This document shows positions 25,626-36,326 of a stretch of 64,000 nt of DNA, piece by piece (positions within the stretch are counted from its first letter, which is position 1; each line of letters starts with the position of its first letter). Under the pieces are notes generated by a model that was not told the DNA's origin, did no database searches, and saw only the letters and a program-made list of their open reading frames with translations. Source of the DNA: Hofstenia miamia (lineage: Eukaryota > Xenacoelomorpha > Acoela). The stretch is taken from the NCBI GenBank assembly GCA_004352715.1, contig SCFE01000103.1, positions 121,586-185,585 of the forward strand, read 5' to 3'. The position numbers were made by a program, and so were the translations under genes.

Positions 25626-28331
25626 CTAAATAGGTTTAAAGGGGCGTTCAGCTTGTGAGCAATCAGACCATACGTTTGTCTTTAAATGCCTTTTAATTGA
25701 TTGCAGCTGAGTATCTAGAACAGTCTCATTTGCGAGCTCGTCTGGGTCAATGATGTTGCTATTAAATGCAATTAGATCATTCACAGATTGAGCGCCATCC
25801 TCAATTAATGTTGGATCCTCAACTCGACTTAAGCAATCAGCATGTTGTAGAGTTGTTGGTTTTAAATACGTAACTTCATAATCATAATGCATTAATGTAA
25901 TTGCCCATCTTTGGAGACGTGCTGAGGTATTTTGTGGAAGAGCTTTATTAGGGTCTAGTATAAATTCAAGTGGCCTGTGATCAGTGAAAACACTAAAGAA
26001 CCGTCCTATCAGAAACTGGCGTAATTTATCCACCGCCCAAACTATTGCCAGAGCTTCCTTTTCAATCATTGAATAATTCCGTTCACAGTCTGATAGAGTG
26101 CGGGAAAGATAATATATGGGATGTCCTTCTTGTGTAAGGATGGCACCCAAAGCAAAACTGCTGGCATCAGTGTAGAGTGATAATTCTTTTTTGGGATCAT
26201 AAGCTTTCAATGTTGGTGCTCCGCTCAAATGCTTAATAATAGATTTCATGGCTATGGTTTGTTCATTTCCCCAAAGAAAAGAGGTGCCTTTTTTACAAAG
26301 GCGATAAAGAGGTTCAACAATATTTGAGAAATCCGGAATGAACTTCGCGAACCAGTTTGCAAGGCCTAATAATCGATCAAGAGCTTTCCTGTCCGTTGGA
26401 ATTGGAAGATGTTCCAGTACAGAAACACGATCAGGGTCCGGACTAATACCCTTTGCCGATATTATGTATCCTAGGAATTTAATGGAGTTTGACTTGAAAA
26501 TTGATTTCTCCTCAGAAATTGTACACCTGCCTTTCTTTAATTTCTGTAATACATTTTGAAGAATTTTGTCAAGTTGTTTTTCAGAATTAGCAGACACGAG
26601 TATGTCATCTTGAAAGACCACTAAAAGCTGCATTAATTCAGGACCTAATATCATTTCTAATGCCTTTTGAAAGATAGCCGATGCTGTTTTAATGCCTTGT
26701 GGAAGTCGTAAAAAACGAAATAAACCCCATGGTGTTGTAATAGTAGTTATTCCACGACTTGATTCCGAGAGTTTAATTTGAAAATAAGCGTCTTTCAAGT
26801 CAATTCTAGCAAAGCATTTTGCATCTTTTAATTTTCCTAGTATTTCCTCGACGTTTGGTACTGAATATGAATCCTTGAGAATCGCCTTGTTCACTCCACT
26901 AGCTTTATAATCACATGTGAGACGAATTTTACCATTTGGTTTTTTAACGAGAACCATTGGACTTGCCCAGTCAGACCCTCCTTCCACTCGTTCAATTATT
27001 CCAGAACGAACCATGTTATCAAGTTGTTGTCGAACCGTTTCTTGCCATTCTAATGGTACTTTGCGAGGTGTCATGTGTCGTGGTTGGCTACCTGGTGCTT
27101 GACGAATCACAGCTTCATATGAATTAATGAAAAGTAGAGGTGGATTGGCAGATGCTTTTGTTTGTAGAGAGTTTATGCTGTCATTCATTATATCATTTCC
27201 TAAAAGACCAAAGATATGCGGAGATTTTACAACAACTAATTCACATGGAGAATATTTATTGCGAAACTGCATGAGACAACTGAGCACGCCAATTACTATT
27301 AGACTTTGACCATTGTAAAGCGTTAGCTTAGGAATTGATTTAGCCTTTTTGAGTTTAGGTGAGCCTAATTGTTGCCAGATGATTTCCGAAATTACTGATC
27401 GGGAGGCCCCAGTATCCAAAATAAATTTCATTGTGTGTGCCTTGCCATTTATTTCCAAAGAACATTTTTCCCATTGAAATTTGTTATCTTTAATAACAAA
27501 TACGAAATTCTGGGGTTCATTGTCGGAATCACTTACTATATTATTTGGATCCTCTATATCCTCATCCACTACATTTACAGAATTGTTTTTTTGCTTGCAG
27601 TATTTAGCAAAATGATTCATCTTATGACATCTCATGCATGTCTTACCAAAGGCTTTACAAAATTTACTTCCATATGGATGTTCATATCCACAGCGAGAGC
27701 AAAGACTTTTGCTTGTTTTGGAAGGACTGTATATATTATCTTTTTTCACAAAACATCTATCCGTTTTTGATGTCGTCGTGGTAGTAAAAACATCAACATT
27801 CTCAAGGTTATGAATATATGCAACTGCCTGTGAAAGCGTTAACTTACTGTTTGTTTGTAGTTCGTTTATCAACTTACTTTGATGCTCTTTATTGAAGATG
27901 CCAGTAATGAATTGAGCCATGACAAGTTCGGCATCAATATCAATAACATTTTTTAATGATTGGAAATCGCAATGTTCAGAAGCAACTTTAAGTCGATTCA
28001 GGAAATTAGAAGCTTTTTCACCTTCTTTTTTAGAAAGTGAATGAAACTTAGATCTTTCAGCCCAAATTAACCTTTTTTCGGGTTGTAGGAAGTTAGGATA
28101 TTCTTTTTCAATTACAGTAAAAGGGGTTGATTCAATTTCCTTGGGACGTAATATACAAATGGCTTTTTCAAGTGCAGATATTCCACAAGTAGCCATGAAA
28201 AAGTTAGTCATTTGAAATTCAGAAATGTCTTCATAATTTTTGACTTTGCATTTAGCTTTAAATTGGTCGATCCAGGTTTTTGCATGGTCGTAATCATCGA
28301 TAGGCATTTCTTGATTTGCTGACTGCGCCAT
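25626..28331 (-). CDS. Gag-Pol polyprotein (gag, protease, RT, RNase H) of the mag-like element
   Basis: An open frame of 901 codons. The Gag capsid-like part covers residues 1-195. Two zinc knuckles of the mag type, CSRCGYEHPYGSKFC and CMRCHKMNHFAKYC, lie at about 211-245. Retropepsin FILDTGAS is at about 303-310. RT spans about 450-640, with DLKDAYFQ near 511, the LPQG block near 543, and the catalytic VFQDD at 572-576, a variant of YxDD. RNase H begins at about 715 with YTDASSFALGA. It ends in TAG at 25626-25628, just before the integrase, in the same frame. The start codon is unusual: its A is the last base of the 5' LTR and TGG the first bases of the primer site, so residues 2-5 are encoded by the primer site. 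The protein makes particles and copies the RNA in the cytoplasm. Confidence 0.9.
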   Translation of the reverse strand: MAQSANQEMPIDDYDHAKTWIDQFKAKCKVKNYEDISEFQMTNFFMATCGISALEKAICILRPKEIESTPFTVIEKEYPNFLQPEKRLIWAERSKFHSLSKKEGEKASNFLNRLKVASEHCDFQSLKNVIDIDAELVMAQFITGIFNKEHQSKLINELQTNSKLTLSQAVAYIHNLENVDVFTTTTTSKTDRCFVKKDNIYSPSKTSKSLCSRCGYEHPYGSKFCKAFGKTCMRCHKMNHFAKYCKQKNNSVNVVDEDIEDPNNIVSDSDNEPQNFVFVIKDNKFQWEKCSLEINGKAHTMKFILDTGASRSVISEIIWQQLGSPKLKKAKSIPKLTLYNGQSLIVIGVLSCLMQFRNKYSPCELVVVKSPHIFGLLGNDIMNDSINSLQTKASANPPLLFINSYEAVIRQAPGSQPRHMTPRKVPLEWQETVRQQLDNMVRSGIIERVEGGSDWASPMVLVKKPNGKIRLTCDYKASGVNKAILKDSYSVPNVEEILGKLKDAKCFARIDLKDAYFQIKLSESSRGITTITTPWGLFRFLRLPQGIKTASAIFQKALEMILGPELMQLLVVFQDDILVSANSEKQLDKILQNVLQKLKKGRCTISEEKSIFKSNSIKFLGYIISAKGISPDPDRVSVLEHLPIPTDRKALDRLLGLANWFAKFIPDFSNIVEPLYRLCKKGTSFLWGNEQTIAMKSIIKHLSGAPTLKAYDPKKELSLYTDASSFALGAILTQEGHPIYYLSRTLSDCERNYSMIEKEALAIVWAVDKLRQFLIGRFFSVFTDHRPLEFILDPNKALPQNTSARLQRWAITLMHYDYEVTYLKPTTLQHADCLSRVEDPTLIEDGAQSVNDLIAFNSNIIDPDELANETVLDTQLQSIKRHLKTNVWSDCSQAERPFKPI
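28321..28330 (-). promoter_or_regulatory. Primer binding site, tRNA-Ser type, overlapping the start codon
   Basis: TGGCGCAGTC follows the 5' LTR directly and complements the 3' end GACTGCGCCA of an animal tRNA-Ser of the GCAGUC acceptor type. It also supplies the TG of the gag-pol ATG. Confidence 0.75.
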
Positions 28332-28480
28332 GATGAATGTTTAATAATGATAAATATTTGGTGAGAAACACAACATTCATGCACAAGATAAAATTGTTTA
28401 ATAAATCTTCCGCGCTACAATTCTCTCTATGATTACCGGTGTTTACACTACAATTTAAGAACCGTATACAACATGCAACA
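28331..28480 (-). repeat. 5' LTR (150 bp) of the mag-like element
   Basis: TG…CA ends, one difference from the 3' LTR. No TATA box stands out. Confidence 0.9.
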
Positions 28481-28820
28481 AATGTTTTGGAAGTCAGTTC
28501 GGTTCGGTTTGGTTAGGTATCACTCCAAATAAGCGGTATTGGTTCGGTCTCGACATGCCTATGCATTTTTATATATATGTATATATATTCTTACATCGGT
28601 GAAACAAAGCGACATCTTCAAAATCGGGTTAATGAACACCTATCAGGGCATTTAAATTCCAAAATTTATGCTCACCAACATCGAGCAAACATCAATAATT
28701 TTAAGATCATTATGAAAACAGCAAATACTAAGATTTCTGAAGAACTAATTCTTAAGAACTCGAATAAACAAAGACTAATGAATATACAAAGCACACCAAC
28801 ATTTTGAATATCTTTTAGTG
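28481..28820 (+). repeat. 340-bp direct repeat X' (right), Penelope-derived
   Basis: Second copy of the block at 23936-24275, starting at the outer edge of the LTR. It includes a GIY-YIG fragment (YIGETKRHLQNRVNEH, 28592-28806) whose end is frameshifted by a 2-bp insertion. The sequence after it (TATGCATATT) has no counterpart on the left side. Confidence 0.85.
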
Positions 28821-28932
28821 TATGCATATTTAACAAAATTAAATGTAGTGAATTGAAAATTATATAATCACAAAATTTGTATTGACGATCATTTTAAATC
28901 GAAAACGGTCACATATCTGAGCACAATAGTAT

Positions 28933-28968
<36 letters not shown>

Positions 28969-29519
28969 TAAAATTATTCTAAAATTCTCCGTATTGACGA
29001 AGTATTTACACACATTCATAACATCAATCAAAAATATCTGAAGCCTTACTAATTAAAGGTCATGAAATATCATTGTTGTTAAATAGACAGAAGAGTATAA
29101 GATCATTCTTTTTATATTAATTAATTATTGTAGAATATTGTAAAATCTGTATCAATTTTATTATTTCTGCAGATGGCTAAATTATAGTCGAAAACATTAA
29201 ACAATGGGCTCTATTCCAATAAATCTTAATCTTAGCAAAATATGCTTCATATATATATATTATATATATATATATAAGCATCAAGACCAAAATAATAGTT
29301 GCAAGTACTTGCTACCTAAAACAACCAAAATGAATAATAGATGCATTAGTAAGAATACCGTAAATCCTCGAGTCCAAATATTATATCTGTAAACTTGTCA
29401 CTAAGTTCGGGTTTAAGATATATTTTAGAATACACAAATGCTAATTTGATAATTTTGGCTAAATTATGTTTATTAAATGAATGGTTAACGTATGTGGGGC
29501 ATGACAGATGCGCTTAGAC
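28821..29519. other. No gene; (AT)n tracts
   Basis: Contains a pure (AT)16 run at 28935-28966 and another broken TA run near 29250-29276. Otherwise AT-rich with no recognised feature. It ends with the target duplication GCTTAGAC. Confidence 0.5.
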
Positions 29520-30086
29520 CAGAGTTGGAACCGGTCGGAAATTTAAGTAATATTTCGCTAAAACTAAATATATTGCTCGTTTAGTAAGATGTGTCAGTTG
29601 ATTTTTGTATCTGAATGTCTTTCTGCATCCTTCAAAGCTATTTTGAGCGTCCCCTTCCAAAAATTTGAAAATACAAGGGTTCCAGTTGCTTTATTTGAAT
29701 GAGGTCTCTCAAATTTCAAGCGTAAATCTTATACATTATATTTTTAGTATTATAAACAGGTTCTTTTAATATTATTATAAGTTCCACAGAAAACTAAAGT
29801 AAAATTACCTTATCAAAAAGCAGAACAACTCCGTTTGTAGCAAAATTTAGAAGAGATTCCAGAATATAAATGTAATTATTATTTGAATTGCAATATTGTA
29901 AATTACTCATACTATAATTTTTTTTGAATTTTAGATTTTCATAGAAATTCCTCCCAAATTAGACAAAGTATTCCTTGTTTATAAGATAAAACAAGAATAT
30001 TTTTTATAATTTTGGCCGGTAAAATTACCGGCCTTTCATGAAATTTAAAAGTGGCTGCAGGCCGGCCGTAGCCGGTTCCATCTCTG
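29520..30086. mobile_element. hAT-like MITE, short copy (567 bp), perfect 8-bp TSD
   Basis: Starts CAGAGTTGGAACCGG and ends GGTTCCATCTCTG, flanked by GCTTAGAC on both sides (29512-29519 and 30087-30094). It is co-linear with the copy at 11477-12364 except for a deletion of roughly 320 bp just inside the left end, so the two are members of one family at different deletion stages. Confidence 0.85.
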
Positions 30087-30094
30087 GCTTAGAC

Positions 30095-31417
30095 ACTCTG
30101 CATACATTTACTCTAAAAACAGCCTTCAAAGTTTGGGGTGCACTTTCTATATGGTTACTGCTTATACATGAGGATTTACAGTAATTACTAGGTCATTTTT
30201 TCAAACTTTCACATTATGAAATTGAAAATATTTACTTAAAAAGTCATTTTTTCATATTCTTTTGAAATTTAAAATTACTATTGTCTAAGTTTTTATAGGT
30301 ATTTATTTCAGCACTACAAAGTTAAAGTTAAAGACGAAAATAGCATCCTTTTTACAGTTGTAATATACCATGGTTGCATCAATTATATGACATTTTTAGG
30401 GGTAAAAATGTAAAAAAGAATTTATTTCTAAAATTTGACTTTATTGATTTAAGATAGACGCTGTAATTACCAATGTGCATGAATTTTATTGAAAATTAAG
30501 GTCTGACAAAGAGAGTTGAATTTTTAACCGCACCATAGAAGCATGTTTAACATCAAAATGCAAGAAGCAAGTGCAGCCTTACAGAAATGTTACATATCAC
30601 CAGTTTATTAAAACTGCAAAGGTTCTTTCGACATTGATCATAAGTGAAAAAGATTCAAATTTCATAAACTTGACTATAGCGCTTCAAAGAAATAAATGCA
30701 CCGAATGGGCACACTATAAAATATTTTAAAAAAATCTGTAAATTGCTCATTCTTGATAAAATTTTGTGCACTAATCAGCCATGTAATTTTAACTGCATGA
30801 TTAATAGACCTTTCTAACAATTTCCTGAGTTTTCTAACGTGCTATATTCTAGACCCCTACCGAAATATTTAAAGTTTTCATAGGGCAAATATTGACTCGG
30901 GTGGTTGCATACAATACACATACTTTTAAATAAAATACCAATCAATATTTTAGCAAGATACCGCGTATACAAAATCATTTTGTTAAATTTCTTATTTTTA
31001 ACTAACAACAAAATTATGCATATTAAATTATTAGCTGTTCTAGAACTCAAATTCGTTGTAAATGTTTTGCTTTTGATTAATACAAATATTTATTGTAGAG
31101 CTTGGTCCATGCATTACAAGTGTATACATTTAGAAAAAAAAGTGGAGCATAGTATGGAATTGTGACTAATTTGATGATTGAAAATTGTATCTACAAAGTG
31201 GAGAGTGAAAACTGTACAATAAAATTACAAAGCAGTGGAATAATGTAAAGCCCATGTAATGCACACAAAGCACAAAAAACCCCAAAAAGCAAATAAAACT
31301 GGAAAAGATATGTAAGTCAACAAAAGATGTAACAGTCTGCAAACTTGTACACTCAGTCTACAAATGTGTACAACTAAAAAAAATTGTATAAACCAAAAAA
31401 GAAATGCAGAGAAAAGA
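30095..31417. other. No recognised gene
   Basis: AT-rich. Overlapping open stretches on both strands near 30814-31165 have low-complexity Ile/Leu/Asn composition and no motif. Confidence 0.45.
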
Positions 31418-31965
31418 CAGTTTTGTAAAACTAATGTAATAATAGTTTATTAATGAAAAGCAGCATGTATATCTTACTAATAGCATCACATGTATAATTT
31501 TTCAGAAAACAAAATTGCCTTTATCATGTAAGTTTATATTTCATATGCCTGCAATGATTAACTATGGCAAATATTTTTTCCATTTTTTATATTGGATATT
31601 AGTGAAAAACAAATTAAATGTAAGAATATTTTACAATGAAATAGCAATGTATTTGAAAAGTGAAATGTAGCTTTTTGCATGTAATGTTTAGATGTCCTGA
31701 AAACAAATTAAATGCCACATTTAATCATTAGCAATGCATGGCATTTTTTATGGAAAAAGAAAATAATTTGCAAAAATGTAATGTGAATTAAGTCAGCAAT
31801 GTAATATCACAAATGCAATGTAAACTCTAATTAGTCAGCTAATGTATGCAAACAATAGTAAGCATGCAAAATAAAATAGATCCCATAAAATAAGTAACTC
31901 ACTAGTAAAAGTTTATGAATCAATTACTATATAATGTAATGTATATTAGCAAAAAACAACTGTAC

Positions 31966-32277
31966 ATGCAATAAAGTAAAATAAAAGATGAAAACTAAAT
32001 TAGGCCACATATATTACTAAGTATATTACTATATGTGACGCCACTACAACACCCCCATAAATATCCAAGACCTATCACAGGTCGAAGGTTCTCTTTAGAT
32101 CAATCAGAAANNNNNNNNNNNNNNNNNNNNNATGCAATAAAGTAAAATAAAAGATGAAAACTAAATTAGGCCACATATATTACTAAGTATATTACTATAT
32201 GTGACGTCACTACAACACCCCAATAAATATCCAAGACCTATCACAGGTCGAAGTTCCTCTTTAGATCAATCAGAAAA
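31966..32277. other. Short gap between two copies of the same 145 bp
   Basis: 31966-32110 and 32132-32277 start with the same ATGCAATAAAGTAAAATAAA and stay nearly identical, with a few base changes (for example GACGCC/GACGTC). They are separated by 21 N (32111-32131). This fits two alleles placed in series by the assembler rather than a real tandem repeat. Confidence 0.75.
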
Positions 32278-32965
32278 AAGTGTAACCTTGTCTCACCATC
32301 TTCCAATACATACATATTGTGTGCATTTTGAGCTAATTCTCTGATGCTACTTCTTGGGAACAAATGAATAGGTCCAATTTGATTTCAAAGATGCCATAGA
32401 TGATGGTGTTTGAGAAATTATTCCTATGATGACTGTGGTTGGGAATATTGAAATTAGCATTACAAATTGATACAATTTTTAATTATTCTTTTATGTTGCT
32501 CTTGACCTTAAAAATTATATTTTATTGTGAATTTTGAAAATACATTGAAAAATCCAAAAATTCAATATGTTTGACTAAGTTATCCAATTTTTAACTTTTG
32601 GAAAAAATGAATAGTATTACAAAGCATGGGGAGGTTACACAAACTGACCTTTTATCCTCTGCTGGCTCACAGATATTGATAACGGGTTTGCAACATCATC
32701 TAGTGGTGATGTAATTAGTGACTCAATATTTTATGACATTTACAGTCTCAATTTTACAATGATTCATAAATATATGTCTGCTATGACATTTACAAGGTTT
32801 GATTTTACAATGATTCATAAACAAGTGTCTGTTATATTGACTAATTTTTATTGTAGTGATTAATTTATGTGACTGATTTCATTACATGATTTAGTTAATT
32901 ACTATATCACACATTATTTAGTTTAGATGCCTAAATTTGTTTGCATACACATTACATTGCATTTT

Positions 32966-33620
32966 CTAATAATACATTGCTGACTAATTTATCAGTAAAA
33001 ATTTTCAACTGCTTAGCCAATTCCATTCACAAAGTTTATTTTGTTTTCAGGGAATCTAACATTACATGTAAAAGGGTATCATTTTTTCAAATATGTTGCT
33101 ATTTTGTTCCATTGTAAAAGTTCCATGTGTTTTAATTCATTTTGCTAATATCCAAAATACACAAATGAAAAATTTTTTCATTAAACTTTACATTACAGGC
33201 GTAAAGTAAAACATGGATTATGCATAAAGATGAGTTAACATTACAGATGCATGAAAATATAGACTTACACATTANCTAATAATACATTGCTGACTAATTT
33301 ATCAGTAAAAATTTTCAACTGCTTAGCCAGTTCCATTCACAAAGTTTATTTTGTTTTCAGGGAATCTAACATTACATGTAAAAGGGTACATATCATTTTT
33401 TCAAATATGTTGCTATTTTGTTCTATTGTAAAAATTCCATGTGTTTTAATTCATTTTGCTAATATCCAAAATACACAAATGAAAAATTTTTTCATTAAAC
33501 TTTACATTACAGGCGTAATATATGATAAAAGTAAATTAGTTTTCAGAAAAAGTAAAACATGGATTATGCATAAAGATGAGTTAACATTACAGATGCATGA
33601 AAATATAGACTTACACATTA
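32966..33620. other. Duplicated ~310/345-bp block around a single n
   Basis: 32966-33274 and 33276-33620 are near-identical from CTAATAATACATTGCTGAC to GACTTACACATTA. The second copy contains two extra short segments (after GGGTA and after GGCGTAA). The join is the undetermined base at 33275. As above, an allelic duplication is likely. Confidence 0.75.
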
Positions 33621-33765
33621 AAAATCAAAATAGTTTTTTTGGAAACATTAGTGTGGTAAAACTCACATTTTAAGATAAGACAAAAAATATATATCTATTA
33701 TATATGGTTCACTTATAATGATCGTACACTAATAAATTTGTGATTTAGTTCATCTGATATTTCAC

Positions 33766-33929
33766 TTTCACCATCTGGTAAACATGTATTTCTTCATTCA
33801 TCACATATCCTCCACCTGTTGCATGTACACAAATAATCTAAGCCAAGTTTCACCATCTGGTAAACATGTATTTCTTCATTCATTGCATATCTTCCATCTG
33901 TTGCACATACACGAATAATCTAAGTCAAG
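33766..33929 (+). repeat. Two tandem 82-bp units
   Basis: TTTCACCATCTGGTAAACATG begins at 33766 and again at 33848. The units differ at a few positions (TCACATATCC/TTGCATATCT). Confidence 0.75.
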
Positions 33930-34559
33930 ATTTAGACACTGTGTTTTAATACATTGGCTATTAGTAAATTAATATTAACAATTCCCTATTTTTTTATCAC
34001 TCTTTAATTAAAACATTATTATTGCAAGTCAAAGGATACATATATATATAAAACAATTTCCCATCTCTCTCATTGTCATAAGCACTGTATTTATTTTAAT
34101 TAATATTAACAAGTGAAAGGCCATTATGTACCATAAAAATATTTTAACTGAATCCCATGATTAACAGTCAAGATTGTAATTTGATGTCTGTTTTTCTCAA
34201 AACACATTTTACTTCAAGATATGGTAAGTGAAAAATTTTTACAGCACAATGAGAGAAGGCATCCACAATAGTTTTTTGCTAAACATCTTAATTATTTCTT
34301 CACAATTACATAGAGAGAGAAGGCCACAACTAAACACAATGTTAAATCACATATTAAATATTTTTCCACTTATGTATTATTATTGGGAGAAACACTTTCA
34401 ATCATCAAACAAAAAGCATTATGTATGAGAGATATCAGCAAGCTAAGCAAATGCATTAATACACATTTCACCTAATAGAGAATAAGTAGTGAAAGGAAAT
34501 TGTTTATGACAGAGACAGGGCTTTTTTATTGCTATGCATCAATGAAATGGGAATCTATA
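33930..34559. other. No recognised gene
   Basis: AT-rich sequence without recognisable motif or repeat end. Confidence 0.5.
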
Positions 34560-35026
34560 AACAAATCATTATGTCTAATATACTTGTGAAATATTATACC
34601 TGAGTGTTGTTACAAACAAATGTTTTTTGAAGAAAGCATTTTTTCTAAATTGACAGAGAACATAATTTCATCTTGTGCTTAAACTAAGCATGTGTGTAAA
34701 TAAAATAGACATTGAAAAATAGTTTATACCATTTTTTGCAAGATAGAAACACATGCATGGGGCATTGTGAGAAAGCATTTTTCTGAATTTGAGTGCAAAC
34801 ATTTGAATGGAGGCAATCAATCAAACAAGGATTTTTTTCTAAACAAATCATTACATGTAATATACTCACAAAATATAGTATACCTGGGTGTTATAACAAA
34901 CAAATGTTTTTGAAGGAGATATTTTTTCTAATCATCAAAGAATATAATTTCATCTTGCATTGAAACTAAACATGTGTGTAAATAAAGTAAACATTGAAAA
35001 ATAGTTTATACCATTTTGCAAGATAA
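34560..35026 (+). repeat. Diverged tandem duplication, period about 283 bp
   Basis: AACAAATCATTA…TATACCTG and, farther on, TGTGTGTAAATAAA and ATAGTTTATACCATTTT occur at 34560-34735 and again at 34843-35017. The copies have base changes, so this is an old duplication and not an assembly repeat. The second unit runs directly into an LTR. Confidence 0.6.
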
Positions 35027-35195
35027 TGTAGCATCATCCAAATTAATCAAGCTGCTAATGTTGATTTAGAAAGAGAATAAGATCAAAGACAAATTATGAT
35101 TAGAAATATTGTAAAATTATATGCTCAGTTTAGATTAATTTGTTGTTATGCAACCAAGTAAAAACAAGTCTCAACTATGAGAGATTAGTATCTAT
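35027..35195 (+). mobile_element. First 169 bp of a family A LTR
   Basis: TGTAGCATCATCCAAATTAATC… matches, in reverse orientation, the outer end of the LTR at 55860-56990. After 169 bp it is cut by the start of the next LTR (35196). The remainder was not found beyond the adjacent elements, so this is a truncated or recombined LTR. Confidence 0.65.
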
Positions 35196-36309
35196 TGTAG
35201 CATCATCCACATAAAATCTCAAATAAGCTGCAAAACGTCAAGCAGAGGGGATTAAAGTCGAAGAAAAATGATTAAAAAATATTGTAATCAAATCAATTAG
35301 AATTATTTAAGATTTATTTGTATTATGCAACTAAGAAACAATATGTGTCAGAAAAGAGATATTTGTATCTGTCGATAAAAATACTTTTTGACTAAATGAC
35401 GCTTTCATTATTTTCAGCCGCCATCTTGGCAGAAGTTTAAATTTGAATCGACAGGTACTTCTTTTGGAATTACTATAAATAGATTGAAAACCATTGTAAG
35501 AGTTGATAAAGAATTTTACTTGGAATTCTTATTTTGTTTCATATTAACAGTTTGATTATTTAATATGATGTTGAGCTAATCGAGCAGTGTTTAGTAGTGG
35601 TCTGGATACATCACAGGGAATGATTCTAGGGTCTCTGTGCAAAATGATGAGAGAGAAGAGTTGTTTCTTCTTTGGGTTTTGTCTCAATTAGCCAACTAGC
35701 ATTCCATTACTGCATGTATTAAAATAATTAATTATCAACAAATGGTTGGAGGACCAAAACCTAGGAAATATATTAATACTATTTTAGATCTAAATTTTTG
35801 ACCTATAATCGACTGATAAATGACTGTACATGTAGTAAACTATAAATGTAGGTTAGGAAGTTGTTTGAACTAAATATATTTAATTAAGCCAATATATTTT
35901 CAGTAATGGCTACATGTAATAATTAATGAACAACTAGTAATAAGTCAGGTAGCGAATAGATATAACTCTTTCATAAAATAGAGTTTAAGTCGAGTTGTGC
36001 CATGCCTTGAGTATGCACTGAGCTAAAGTAGGGTACACATAAACTGTATCAAATGAGCTGAGATGTGGTACTCAACCATTGATTGGAATAGTGGAACTGG
36101 ATGTGGAGATTCGCTTTGGGCATATGCCCATTACACTCTCTGCATGGCTTCGTCACCTAAATAGTGAATGGCTAATTCTAGTTTACATAAGTTAACAGAA
36201 GCACAAGTCAAGCAGTGTGCAACAAGTAAATCCTTACTTGCAATAACACGACTAATGTTATACAGTAACAGTAGATAAACAGTGATAATGCCTGGTAGAG
36301 GATGTTATA
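35196..36309 (+). mobile_element. 5' LTR of family A copy 2 (1114 bp)
   Basis: Begins TGTAGCATCATCCACATAAA and ends GGTAGAGGATGTTATA at the primer site. It carries a YY1-like word GCCGCCATCTTG at 35417-35428 and a TATA box CTATAAATAG at 35473-35482. It is very similar to the solo LTR at 39106-40216. Confidence 0.85.
35417..35482 (+). promoter_or_regulatory. LTR promoter: YY1-like site and TATA box
   Basis: GCCGCCATCTTG (reverse complement CAAGATGGCGGC, the YY1/Pho consensus) lies 44 bp before CTATAAATAG. The same pair is at 39327-39338 and 39383-39392, and in reverse at 40940-40951 and 56759-56771. Confidence 0.6.
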
Positions 36310-36326
36310 TGGCAACCGTGACAGCC
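36310..36326 (+). promoter_or_regulatory. Primer binding site, tRNA-Arg type (mutated)
   Basis: TGGCAACCGTGACAGCC, one change in the first 15 bases from the TGGCGACCGTGACAGG of the family M element. Confidence 0.7.

Larger units (their letters stand above)
24276..28480 (-). mobile_element. Compact Ty3-type (mag/K02A2.6-like) LTR retrotransposon
   Basis: This 4205-bp element on the minus strand has 150-bp LTRs at 24276-24425 (3') and 28331-28480 (5') that differ at one base (C/T in ATAAA(C/T)ATTTGG), both with TG…CA ends. It has a tRNA-Ser-type primer site, one long gag-pol frame and a purine tract. The short LTRs, tRNA-Ser priming and fused gag-pol fit the mag lineage of Ty3 elements. A single in-frame TAG before the integrase and one frameshift inside it disable the copy. 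Near-identical LTRs indicate a recent insertion. It is bounded by the 340-bp repeats X and X' instead of the usual 4-6 bp target duplication. Confidence 0.88.
31418..33673. repeat. Degenerate long inverted repeat (foldback-like element)
   Basis: The left arm (about 31418-31880) and the right arm (about 32935-33274, repeated at 33276-33673) are imperfect reverse complements. For example GGATATTAGTGAAAAACAAA on the left matches the complement of right-arm sequence reading GGATATTAGCAAAATGAATT. CATGTAAGTTTATATTT and CCTGAAAACAAA have similar partners. The arms are rich in ATGTAA/TTACAT words. No transposase was recognised. It may be a decayed DNA transposon with long terminal inverted repeats. 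The ends and target duplication could not be set. Confidence 0.5.

Noticed and set aside
24276-28480. An ordinary 4-6 bp target duplication for the mag-like element
   Set aside because: The bases flanking the LTRs (…TTTTAGTG left, AATGTTTT… right) do not match. The flanks match only as the 340-bp repeat.
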